DNA of 5,287 nt from Endomicrobiia bacterium. GTDB lineage: Bacteria > Elusimicrobiota > Endomicrobiia > Endomicrobiales > Endomicrobiaceae. The position numbers and the translations under genes are program-made. Positions 1-5,287 of the stretch are shown here, in pieces. The stretch is from contig BNVZ01000094.1 in NCBI GenBank assembly GCA_025998475.1, forward strand, positions 1 to 5,287, in the 5' to 3' direction. The notes under the pieces are model-generated. The model searched no databases and was not told the DNA's origin. It worked only from the letters and a program-made list of their open reading frames with translations. Each line of letters starts with the position of its first letter. The first letter of the stretch is position 1.

Positions 1-1
1 T

Positions 2-196
2 GGTAAAATTTCTAAAAAGATTGGGAATGTTGAGTTTTCTGTGGGTCCTTTTTTTAGATATTGGAATATACCTGAATCTAATATATTTATATACAAAGGA
101 AAGTTTAAAATTGGCGGCAAAGTTAGATATATGATAGACTCTGAACCTAAGAATTATACACGAGAAGTAGGCATTAAATTGCGGGTGTTTTTTTAA
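2..196 (+). CDS. Probable outer-membrane beta-barrel protein, C-terminal fragment
   Basis: The reading frame is open from the first bases of the window to the TAA at 194-196 and gives about 64 residues; the start lies outside. The fragment has alternating polar and hydrophobic or aromatic stretches (VEFSVGPFFRYWNI near its start). It ends in EPKNYTREVGIKLRVFF, so the last residue is phenylalanine. A final amphipathic strand ending in Phe is the usual C-terminal signal of Gram-negative outer-membrane barrels recognised by the BAM complex. The RYW and EPxNxT motifs resemble the ends of small uncharacterised barrel proteins, which I recall but cannot check. The protein would sit in the outer membrane; substrate and function cannot be told. 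Whether the missing 5' part is intact is unknown. Its stop codon forms the first bases of the stem-loop at 194-270. Confidence 0.6.
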   Translation, partial: GKISKKIGNVEFSVGPFFRYWNIPESNIFIYKGKFKIGGKVRYMIDSEPKNYTREVGIKLRVFF

Positions 197-270
197 TGGG
201 TTGATTGTTAAACTATTGCCCCGCAAGCAAGCTATGCGCAAACCGCTTAAAGTAGTACAATCACCCATTA
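194..270. repeat. Long imperfect inverted repeat / stem-loop, possible MITE-like element or terminator
   Basis: The left arm 194-208 (TAATGGGTTGATTGT) is the reverse complement of the right arm 257-270 (ACAATCACCCATTA) apart from one extra T, giving 14 pairs. After a 3-nt bulge (209-211) the stem continues with 212-217 against 251-256 (six pairs, one G-U). The apical part 218-250 is GC-richer and can form a small CGCA/TGCG hairpin. CCCATTA is repeated directly at 264-270 and 271-277. No T-run follows the right arm, so this is not a standard intrinsic terminator, although its position on the stop codon of the barrel gene would suit one. It may instead be a small palindromic repeat element. Confidence 0.55.
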
Positions 271-280
271 CCCATTAAGT

Positions 281-523
281 TGCAGCCCAAAGTTCTCACC
301 AATGCCAAGTAACACAAGTTATTAAAAGTATAACAGCACGAGAGATGTTTCGCCTTCACCCTGATTTAAAAAAAAGAACTTTGTGGGTGGCGGCGTCGGA
401 GCGATTGATACTTTGTTGCAGCAGTAGGCAAGTAGGAAACAGAAGGGACTCTTGGGCTATGTTGCTAAACATGGGGTCAAAGATCTAAAGCAACAATTAC
501 AGCTCTTCAATTTTCACTGCTGA
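281..523 (+). pseudogene. Decayed IS200/IS605-family TnpA (Y1/HUH transposase) remnant
   Basis: Pieces typical of the central and C-terminal part of IS200-like TnpA occur in the right order but in all three frames. CSPKFSPMPS is at 281-310, QVIKSITAREMFRLHPDL starts at 315, YFVAAVGK is at 409-432, and YVAKHGVKDLKQQLQLF runs from 458 to the TGA at 521-523. Known members read roughly PKYSxSxVVxxIKS, then LFxxxPxLKK, WxxGYFVATVG, YVxxQG and a C-terminal QLxLF, so family assignment is quite safe. A run of eight A at 368-375 coincides with one frameshift, and stops occur at 406-408 and 433-435. The N-terminal part with the HUH metal motif is not seen, and the catalytic tyrosine cannot be placed securely. 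The gene is dead. The related RAYT proteins, linked to palindromic repeats, are an alternative source. Confidence 0.75.
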
Positions 524-573
524 TACCGCACGTCTTGCTGTGTGGAGGTTCGTTATGCAAGAGGTCTATTGAA

Positions 574-602
574 TTGTTATTTTAAAATATTTTTGTTACA
601 AT
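574..602 (+). promoter_or_regulatory. Predicted sigma70-type promoter of glmU
   Basis: TTGTTA at 574-579 and TACAAT at 597-602 are separated by exactly 17 bases of AT-rich sequence. Each hexamer differs from the TTGACA/TATAAT consensus at two and one positions. The expected transcript start near 609 leaves a leader of about 80 nt before the glmU ATG. The promoter lies 50 bp after the end of the TnpA relic, so glmU transcription appears independent of the barrel gene. Confidence 0.6.
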
Positions 603-641
603 GCTAACGTTTGTAAAGGTTTTATGTATATTTATGTATTA

Positions 642-659
642 TTTTACCTGATGGTAAAA
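642..659. promoter_or_regulatory. Perfect 7-bp dyad in the glmU leader (operator or RNA hairpin)
   Basis: TTTTACC (642-648) and GGTAAAA (653-659) are exact reverse complements around the 4-base loop TGAT. The dyad lies between the predicted promoter and the glmU ATG, about 30 nt upstream of the ATG. It could be a protein-binding site or a short leader hairpin. It is AT-rich apart from two G-C pairs and no uninterrupted T-run follows, so it would be a weak terminator. Function is unproven. Confidence 0.4.
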
Positions 660-687
660 AGTTTTGGATTTATTTTGGGTTTTATTA

Positions 688-2043
688 ATGAGAAATTTTT
701 CAGCTGTAATACTTGCTGCGGGCACTGGTACAAGAATGAAGTCTTCTTTGCCTAAAGTTATGCATGAGCTTTCGGGTAAGCCTTTAGTAGAATGGGTTAT
801 AAGTGCTGCTTCCACTTTAAAGCCTGATAATATTGTTGTTGTATTGGGGTACGGCGCTGGGATTGTTGAAGAATATTTGTCCGGCAGTAATGTAAAACTT
901 GTCTATCAAAAAGAACAGCTTGGTTCGGCTCATGCAGTGATGCAAGCTGAAAAAGTTTTAAAGAATTACAGTGGCAATATACTGGTTATAAATGGAGACG
1001 TTCCTTTAATTAAATCTTCAACCTTACTGTCTTTAGTGAAAAACAATGAAAGAACAAATTCTGCCGTTACGGTGTTGTCTGCTAAAGTTGAAGATCCTTT
1101 TGGTTACGGCAGAATTGTAAGAAAAGATGGATTTCTAGAAAAGATAAGCGAAGAAAAAGATTCTAATTTAATTGAGAAACGGATAAAAGAAATAAATTCA
1201 GGCGTTTATTGTTTTGATAAAAATTTATGGCAAGCTCTTTCAAGAGTCAAACAAAATAATGCAAAAAAAGAGTATTACTTAACAGACACTATTGCGATAC
1301 TTAAAGAATTTGGTAAAAGAGTATCTTTAATCACAGTTAAAGATGAATATGAAGTTAAGGGCATAAACAACAGAGTTGAACTTTCTCAAGCCGAAGCCAT
1401 ATTAAAAAATAACAAAATAAAAGAACTTTTAGATAAGGGCGTTACCTTTGTAGATGCAACTAATGTATATATTTCTTATGACGCAAAAATTGGCAGCGAT
1501 ACTGTTATTTATCCGGGAGTATTTATAGACAAAGGTGTTTCAATAGGCAAAAAATGTGTAATAAAAGGTACAAGTTATATAGTAGACTCTAAAATTGGTG
1601 ATGAGAGTATTGTGTCGTATTCTTATGTGAAAGGAGCAGTTATAGATAAAAAAGTTAAAATCGGACCGTTTGCTCATATAAGACAAGAATCTGTTTTAAA
1701 AGAAAATGTAGGAATAGGTAATTTTTCAGAAATAAAAAAAGCTGTAATAGCAAAAAATTCCAAAGTTAAGCATCTTTCTTATATAGGGGATGCGAATGTT
1801 GGCAAAGATGTAAATATCGGTGCTGGGACAGTAACTTGTAATTATGACGGAGAAAAAAAACATCAAACAATTATAGGCTCAAGGTCATTTGTAGGTTCCA
1901 ATGTTAATCTTGTAGCTCCGATTAAAGTAGGTTCCGGAGCATTAATAGCGGCAGGGTCAACTATAACAAGCGATGTGCCGTCAGGGAAACTTGCAATAGC
2001 AAGAGCAAGACAAGAATTAAAAAGTAGAAAAATCTGTAAGTAG
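688..2043 (+). CDS. glmU: Bifunctional UDP-N-acetylglucosamine pyrophosphorylase / glucosamine-1-phosphate N-acetyltransferase GlmU
   Basis: GlmU acetylates glucosamine-1-phosphate with acetyl-CoA and then couples the product to UTP, giving UDP-GlcNAc for peptidoglycan and lipid A; it is a cytosolic trimer. From the ATG at 688 the protein has 451 residues (E. coli 456). The N-terminal uridyltransferase domain shows LAAGTGTRM (9-17) with PK (22-23), QLGSAHA (77-83), GDVP with Asp104, GYGRIV (139-144), EINSG (168-172), YYLTD (196-200) and GINNR with Asn227. From about residue 250 a left-handed beta-helix of hexapeptide repeats follows, with Arg332, Lys350, His362, Tyr365, Asn376 and CNYDG (Asn385), which match the acetyltransferase active site including catalytic His363 of E. 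coli. Both activities should be intact. A TTG at 664 would add eight hydrophobic residues absent from relatives; the ATG at 688 with a weak GGG at 677-679 is preferred. The gene is followed by a pseudogene rather than directly by prs. Confidence 0.96.
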   Translation: MRNFSAVILAAGTGTRMKSSLPKVMHELSGKPLVEWVISAASTLKPDNIVVVLGYGAGIVEEYLSGSNVKLVYQKEQLGSAHAVMQAEKVLKNYSGNILVINGDVPLIKSSTLLSLVKNNERTNSAVTVLSAKVEDPFGYGRIVRKDGFLEKISEEKDSNLIEKRIKEINSGVYCFDKNLWQALSRVKQNNAKKEYYLTDTIAILKEFGKRVSLITVKDEYEVKGINNRVELSQAEAILKNNKIKELLDKGVTFVDATNVYISYDAKIGSDTVIYPGVFIDKGVSIGKKCVIKGTSYIVDSKIGDESIVSYSYVKGAVIDKKVKIGPFAHIRQESVLKENVGIGNFSEIKKAVIAKNSKVKHLSYIGDANVGKDVNIGAGTVTCNYDGEKKHQTIIGSRSFVGSNVNLVAPIKVGSGALIAAGSTITSDVPSGKLAIARARQELKSRKICK

Positions 2044-2585
2044 ATATTATGTTTATAGCCAATTAGCTTCTGTTGCAAAGGGTTTGGATAAGCAGTATCG
2101 AGAAGCTTTTGCTAAAGCTGTTGAGGCTTGCAAGAAAGCTTGTGAGTTGAATGTCAATTTAAAGATGGCTAGTGTGATGATGTTGTGTTAAGATGGCGCG
2201 AAGCGTAAGCAAGAGGCTTAGGATAAGGCGCATAGCGCTTGGGAAACTACTTTAAAACTTGCAAGGGAGGCTCTTGCGGCTTGGGGGAAAATTGTATGTC
2301 CTGATGAGTACGTTTTGAAGAAGAAACCTAACGTTAAAAGATTGAAGGAGAACGTGAAATGCACTCGAAAGGTAGTTGACTTGGTAAATAGGGTGATAGA
2401 ACTTGCAAATAGGATTTCTTCTGCGGGTTGGGATAATTTAAGAATTCCATAAGATAGGGAGAACGTGGAATGCACTCAAAGAGGTAACTGGTTTAATCAA
2501 TGCTTTCGGAAATTTTTATAACAAAGAGGGTTCTGGTAGTGCTACGCGGTGCTATACAGGAGGCGAAAAAGAAATGTATGAGTAA
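2044..2585 (+). pseudogene. Decayed gene for an unidentified helical, Lys/Ala-rich protein
   Basis: This 583-nt gap between glmU and prs has no intact gene but holds a coherent broken frame. In the frame of 2069 it reads QYREAFAKAVEACKKA (from 2090) and on to a TAA at 2189-2191, a TAG at 2219-2221, then KAHSAWETTLKLAREALAAW and further charged helical sequence to the TAA at 2450-2452. A second open piece, about 48 codons ending at the TAA 2583-2585, contains WNALKEVTGLINAFGNFYN (from 2466) and probably continues the same protein after a frameshift. The predicted product is alpha-helical, rich in Ala, Lys and Glu, with no signal peptide or membrane segment. A clear start codon is not found, so the left boundary is approximate. 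I do not recognise the family. It could be a degraded phage or accessory gene inserted in the operon. The two pieces share a repeat (2347-2366 and 2458-2477). Confidence 0.55.
2347..2477 (+). repeat. Pair of 20-bp direct repeats, 111 bp apart
   Basis: Copies at 2347-2366 and 2458-2477 match at 19 of 20 bases (GGAGAACGTGAAATGCACTC, with one A-to-G change). The offset of 111 bp is 37 codons exactly, so both copies lie in the same reading frame of the pseudogene. Weaker similarity continues on both sides (TAAAGATTGAA/ATAAGATAG before, GGTAGTTGACTTGGTAAAT/GGTAACTGGTTTAATCAAT after). This suggests an old internal duplication of coding sequence. Confidence 0.6.
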
Positions 2586-2626
2586 TTTTTGCGCATGGTG
2601 ATCGCCGCATATAACAAGGGGGCATT

Positions 2627-3559
2627 ATGAAACTTAAGATCATTTCGGGTAACGCCAATATCGAACTAGCAAAACAAATTAAACAGAAGCTTAAAGTTGA
2701 GTTGAGCGAAGCAAGAATCGGTCGTTTTGGCGATGGCGAAGTGCAGGTTAAAATTGTTGATAATGTTAGAGGCGCGGATTGTTATATAATCCAACCTACA
2801 AGCTCTCCGGTAAATGAGAATTTGATGGAACTCTTAGTTATTGCTGATGCATTAAAAAGGGCTTCGGCAAAAAGAATAACAGCAGTTGTCCCTTATTACG
2901 GCTATGCAAGACAAGACAGAAAGTCTGAACCAAGAGTGCCTATTACAGCAAGACTTGTTGCAAATCTTTTTGCCACTGCTGGAATTACAAGAGTTTTAAC
3001 AATGGATTTGCATGCAGGTCAAATACAAGGTTTCTTTGATATACCTGTTGATCATCTTTACGGTATGCCTGTGTTGTTAAGTTATTTTAAAGAAAAAAAT
3101 TTAAGTGATATTGTAATAGTTTCTCCTGATGCCGGTGGCGTTGAAAGAGCAAGATCTTTCGCAAAGCATTTTAATGCTGATTTAGTGATTGTTGATAAAA
3201 GAAGACCTCGCCCCAATGAAGCTTCCATTATGAATGTTATTGGTGAAGTAAAGGATAAAAATTGTATAATTTTAGATGATTTAGTTGATACAGCTATAAC
3301 TTTGACAAAAGTTGCAGATGTGATAAAGGCAAAAGGAGCAATTAAAGTTTTTGCGGCGGCGTCGCACGGAGTTCTTTCAGGAATCTCTAAGCAGAGAATT
3401 CAAGATTCATTCATAGAAGAACTTGTAATAACCGATTCAATTCCGCTCACAAAGGAAGGGCCAACTGAAAAGATAGTTGTTTTAAGCATAGCTTCAATGT
3501 TGGCCGAAGCCATTCTGAGAATTTCGAACAACGAGTCAATAAGTGCGCTCTTTTTGTGA
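2627..3559 (+). CDS. prs: Ribose-phosphate pyrophosphokinase (PRPP synthetase)
   Basis: Prs transfers pyrophosphate from ATP to ribose-5-phosphate, giving PRPP for purine, pyrimidine, NAD, histidine and tryptophan synthesis. The 310-residue length is normal for the class I enzyme. Visible motifs in order are FGDGE (34-38), RQDRK (95-99), the PRPP-synthetase signature DLHAGQIQGFF (127-137) with His129, the flexible-loop KRRPRPN (191-197), the PRPP-binding loop DDLVDTAIT (217-225), VITDSIP (267-273) and the C-terminal ESISALF. The binding loop is odd: relatives have DTAGT or DTGGT, but residue 224 is Ile (ATA, 3296-3298) in place of Gly. The rest of the frame is undamaged. The ATG at 2627 follows GGGGG (2618-2622) with a short 4-nt spacing and gives the expected N-terminus. 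No convincing own promoter is seen; rplY starts 55 nt downstream. Confidence 0.95.
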   Translation: MKLKIISGNANIELAKQIKQKLKVELSEARIGRFGDGEVQVKIVDNVRGADCYIIQPTSSPVNENLMELLVIADALKRASAKRITAVVPYYGYARQDRKSEPRVPITARLVANLFATAGITRVLTMDLHAGQIQGFFDIPVDHLYGMPVLLSYFKEKNLSDIVIVSPDAGGVERARSFAKHFNADLVIVDKRRPRPNEASIMNVIGEVKDKNCIILDDLVDTAITLTKVADVIKAKGAIKVFAAASHGVLSGISKQRIQDSFIEELVITDSIPLTKEGPTEKIVVLSIASMLAEAILRISNNESISALFL

Positions 3560-3603
3560 AGAAGTAATTTGTACACAAGAAACATTGCACTTGTAATGAC
3601 AAT

Positions 3604-3608
3604 GGAGG
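3604..3608 (+). promoter_or_regulatory. Strong ribosome binding site of rplY
   Basis: GGAGG lies six bases before the ATG at 3615. It is the clearest Shine-Dalgarno site in the window, fitting a highly expressed ribosomal protein, and it fixes this start. Confidence 0.75.
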
Positions 3609-3614
3609 ATTTAA

Positions 3615-4298
3615 ATGAAGGCAGTGATTTTAGATGTTGAAGCAAGACAACCGAGATCAAAAGGAAATATTTCAGCTTTGAGAAAATCAGGGAAAGTTCC
3701 TGCTGTGTTTTATGGAAAAGATATAAAATATGAATCTATATCAGTGGACTCAAAAACTTTTGTTTCAATAATGGAAGAAAATGGCGCAAACGTAATAATA
3801 GATTTAAACTTTAAAGACAGTAAGAAGCCGACAATTGTAAAGTTCTTGCAGAGAGACGTAATCACACAGCGTCCTATACATATAGATTTTCAGTCTATCT
3901 CTCTTGAGGACGAAGTTGAAGTTTTAGTTCCTATACACATTGATGGCGTGGCTGACGGAGTTAAAAACTTTGGTGGCGTTATGGAATTTATAGTTAGAGA
4001 AGTTAAAGTAAAAGCGTTGCCTAAGAGCATTCCTAACAAGATTAGTATTGACGTAAGTGCATTAGGTATAGGACACGGAATTACCGTTGCAGATTTACCT
4101 AAACTTAACGGTGTGTCTTATATTCAGGATTCGTCAACATTGATAATTAACGTTGTTGCTGTATCATTAGAAGAAGAAAAACCTGTTGCGGAAGGTGAAG
4201 AAGCAACTCAACCTGAAGTGATAAGCAAAGGCAAGAAAGATAAGGAAGGTGAAGAAACTGCAACAACTGCAACTCCTGCAGCTGGAGCAAAGAAATAA
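3615..4298 (+). CDS. rplY: 50S ribosomal protein L25, long form (Ctc/TL5 type)
   Basis: L25 binds 5S rRNA in the central protuberance of the large ribosomal subunit. The 227-residue protein is the two-domain form called Ctc in Bacillus and TL5 in Thermus, not the roughly 95-residue E. coli form. Residues 1-92 form the 5S rRNA-binding domain, with LRKSGKVPAVFYG (22-34) and the closing HIDF (89-92). Residues 93-183 form the TL5-type beta domain, with VPIHIDGVADGVKNFGG (105-121) and DVSALGIG (146-153). Residues 185-227 are a low-complexity tail rich in Glu, Lys, Thr and Ala, probably disordered. The start has a strong GGAGG. The gene lies between prs and pth, as in the gcaD-prs-ctc-spoVC cluster of Bacillus, which supports co-transcription. 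No damage is visible. Confidence 0.94.
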   Translation: MKAVILDVEARQPRSKGNISALRKSGKVPAVFYGKDIKYESISVDSKTFVSIMEENGANVIIDLNFKDSKKPTIVKFLQRDVITQRPIHIDFQSISLEDEVEVLVPIHIDGVADGVKNFGGVMEFIVREVKVKALPKSIPNKISIDVSALGIGHGITVADLPKLNGVSYIQDSSTLIINVVAVSLEEEKPVAEGEEATQPEVISKGKKDKEGEETATTATPAAGAKK

Positions 4299-4337
4299 AT
4301 GAATTGAAAATATAACAACGCGGAGTTGCTTTGATTT

Positions 4338-4916
4338 ATGAGCAAACAGATTAAGCTTTTTGTAGGGCTTGGCAATCCGGGTCAGAAGTACGAAAATACT
4401 CGGCATAATTTTGGTTTTGTTGTTTTAGATGAAATAGCGACATCGAAGTATCTGAAATTTAAAAATTGGAACAATATGGCGGATGTTTCTTTTTGCGACG
4501 ATCCTAAGGGCAAGGTATGGCTTTTAAAGCCTATGGCTTTTATGAATCTTTCGGGAATTTCAGTTTCTGCTTTTGCGAAGTATTATAAAATAGACCCGGA
4601 AGAAATTTTTGTTTTTTATGATGATTTTTCAATACCAATAGGCGAGTATAGAATCAGGATGGCTGGTTCTGCCGGTGGACATAATGGAATAAATTCTATA
4701 ATAGACCATTTGCATGCAAGTAATTTCCCTAGGATGAAGCTTGGCATAGGTCCACTGCCAAAATTTGTCCAATCGGCAGATTTTGTATTATCCAAGCTTG
4801 CTCGAGAAGATAAAGAAGAAATAAAGTCAATCAAAGAAACTGCGGTTAATATTTTTTACGAGATAAATATGTCGGGAATAGATAAAGCAGTCTCTAAGCT
4901 TGCAAATAAAAGCTGA
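4338..4916 (+). CDS. pth: Peptidyl-tRNA hydrolase
   Basis: Pth cleaves the ester bond of peptidyl-tRNAs dropped from stalled ribosomes, freeing tRNA for reuse; it is an essential cytosolic monomer in most bacteria. The 192 residues match the usual length (E. coli 194). Motifs in order are FVGLGNPGQKYENTRHNFGF (8-27) with Asn13 and catalytic His23, KPMAFMNLSG (64-73) with Asn70, FYDDFSIPIG (93-102) with Asp95, GSAGGHNGI (110-118) with His115 and Asn116, and RMKLGIGPL (132-140). These correspond to E. coli Asn10, His20, Asn68, Asp93, His113 and Asn114, so the enzyme should be active. The ATG is preceded by GGAG at 4322-4325 with a rather long 12-nt spacing. The gene starts 39 nt after rplY and seems to be the last of the operon. 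No clear hairpin terminator follows it. Confidence 0.96.
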   Translation: MSKQIKLFVGLGNPGQKYENTRHNFGFVVLDEIATSKYLKFKNWNNMADVSFCDDPKGKVWLLKPMAFMNLSGISVSAFAKYYKIDPEEIFVFYDDFSIPIGEYRIRMAGSAGGHNGINSIIDHLHASNFPRMKLGIGPLPKFVQSADFVLSKLAREDKEEIKSIKETAVNIFYEINMSGIDKAVSKLANKS

Positions 4917-4940
4917 TGCCGTAGATGCAGACACTGCTAG

Positions 4941-5287
4941 AGAGATACGCCAACCTTTAATATAGAAAGCTGGTTAAGACAGCAAAGTGACAACAAAGTT
5001 TGCAAGCAAACAGCAAAGACGTGTGACAGTAAAAAAAATAGGAAAACTAATCGACAAATAAAGTAAGAGGCGTATGCAGACAAAGGATGTGTAGGAAAAA
5101 AGATAGAGGAAGCAATAAGAAAGATTAATAAGGATTTATATTATACGGATACACCAAAAGGGATACACAAACAAGCAAATAAGCAAAAACACAAAAGAAG
5201 AAAACAAGATAAAACAAAAGTTCGTTCCAAAAGCAGAGTATGTATTTGGACATATAAAACAATCAATGAAGTAGCTATTTATCAAAT
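4941..5287 (+). pseudogene. Decayed IS5-superfamily DDE transposase remnant, running off the window
   Basis: The frame from 4941 reads RDTPTFNIESWLRQQSDNK, then after a TAA at 5064-5066 EAYADKGCVGKKIEEAI (from 5067). A shifted frame from 5233 gives AEYVFGHIKQSMK, a TAG at 5272-5274, then LFIK. IS5-type transposases carry vYADKGYVGxxIE with a catalytic Asp, and further on RVRxRVEHVFGxMxxSMxGxFIRTIGI with the catalytic Glu, so order and spacing agree. Here the motifs are split by at least one frameshift and two stops, and the Tyr of DKGY is Cys. The central part between about 5000 and 5064 is too eroded to align with confidence and may carry a deletion. The left end of the element is not found; only 24 bases separate the pth stop from the readable part. 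The 3' end is outside the window. The + strand is very A-rich here. Confidence 0.65.

Noticed and set aside
664..687. TTG start for GlmU adding eight residues (MDLFWVLL)
   Set aside because: The extra residues are hydrophobic and absent from the usual GlmU N-terminus, which begins a few residues before SAVILAAG. No Shine-Dalgarno site precedes the TTG. The ATG at 688 fits the family.
1863..2078. Minus-strand open frame of 71 codons overlapping the end of glmU
   Set aside because: It is antisense to the conserved acetyltransferase domain, has no recognisable motif, and its composition mirrors the opposite strand.
2218..2475. Minus-strand open frame of 85 codons in the glmU-prs gap
   Set aside because: The + strand reading gives a more protein-like sequence (amphipathic Lys/Ala/Glu helices), whereas the minus reading is Ser/Phe/Leu-rich, as expected of its complement. 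No ribosome site is seen.
2591..2615. Possible prs promoter ending in TATAAC
   Set aside because: The -35 match is poor, the spacing is 15-16, and the start would fall at the ribosome site.
3569..3597. Promoter-like TTGTAC-N17-TGTAAT between prs and rplY
   Set aside because: Transcription would start on the Shine-Dalgarno site of rplY, leaving no usable leader; it is probably chance in AT-rich DNA.
3400..3660. Minus-strand open frame of 86 codons across the prs-rplY junction
   Set aside because: It is antisense to the end of prs and the start of rplY and shows no motif.
4167..4406. Minus-strand open frame of 79 codons rich in Phe, Cys and Ser
   Set aside because: It is the complement of the Glu/Lys-rich L25 tail and the start of pth; its hydrophobic look is a by-product of that tail.
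4616..4834. Minus-strand open frame of 72 codons inside pth
   Set aside because: It lies wholly antisense to conserved Pth motifs and has no family signature.
1..5287. tRNA, rRNA, CRISPR array or known riboswitch
   Set aside because: No cloverleaf, rRNA segment, regularly spaced repeats or recognisable riboswitch core was seen by eye on either strand; a covariance-model search would be decisive.

Overview
This AT-rich window carries four intact housekeeping genes, all on the + strand, in the order glmU, prs, rplY (ctc), pth. Every gap around them holds wreckage: an IS200/IS605-type TnpA remnant, an unidentified helical-protein pseudogene, and an IS5-type transposase remnant. The same gene order is known in other bacteria (for example gcaD-prs-ctc-spoVC/pth in Bacillus), so the backbone is ancestral. 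A C-terminal outer-membrane beta-barrel fragment at the left edge points to a diderm. Low GC, sound core genes and many dead genes together suggest a host-restricted lineage in genome reduction. An Endomicrobium-type (Elusimicrobiota, termite-gut protist endosymbiont) genome would fit, but this is inference from style and gene order, not proof.

Layout: 2-196 is the 3' end of a probable outer-membrane barrel gene. 194-270 is a long imperfect stem-loop that starts on its stop codon. 281-523 is a frameshifted TnpA relic. 574-602 is a good sigma70-type promoter, followed at 642-659 by a perfect 7-bp dyad in the leader of glmU (688-2043). 2044-2585 is a decayed reading frame with two internal stops, a frameshift and an internal repeat; it splits glmU from prs. 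prs (2627-3559), rplY (3615-4298) and pth (4338-4916) follow with 55- and 39-nt gaps and look co-transcribed. 4941-5287 is a decayed IS5-like transposase that runs off the window.

The intact genes serve basic biosynthesis and translation. GlmU makes UDP-GlcNAc for the envelope, Prs makes PRPP for nucleotides and some amino acids, L25 binds 5S rRNA, and Pth recycles peptidyl-tRNA. I see no new defence, secretion or RNA system. The most notable points are an isoleucine in place of the normally invariant glycine of the PRPP-binding loop of Prs, the structured element beside the TnpA relic, the unidentified pseudogene inside a conserved operon, and the dyad in the glmU leader.
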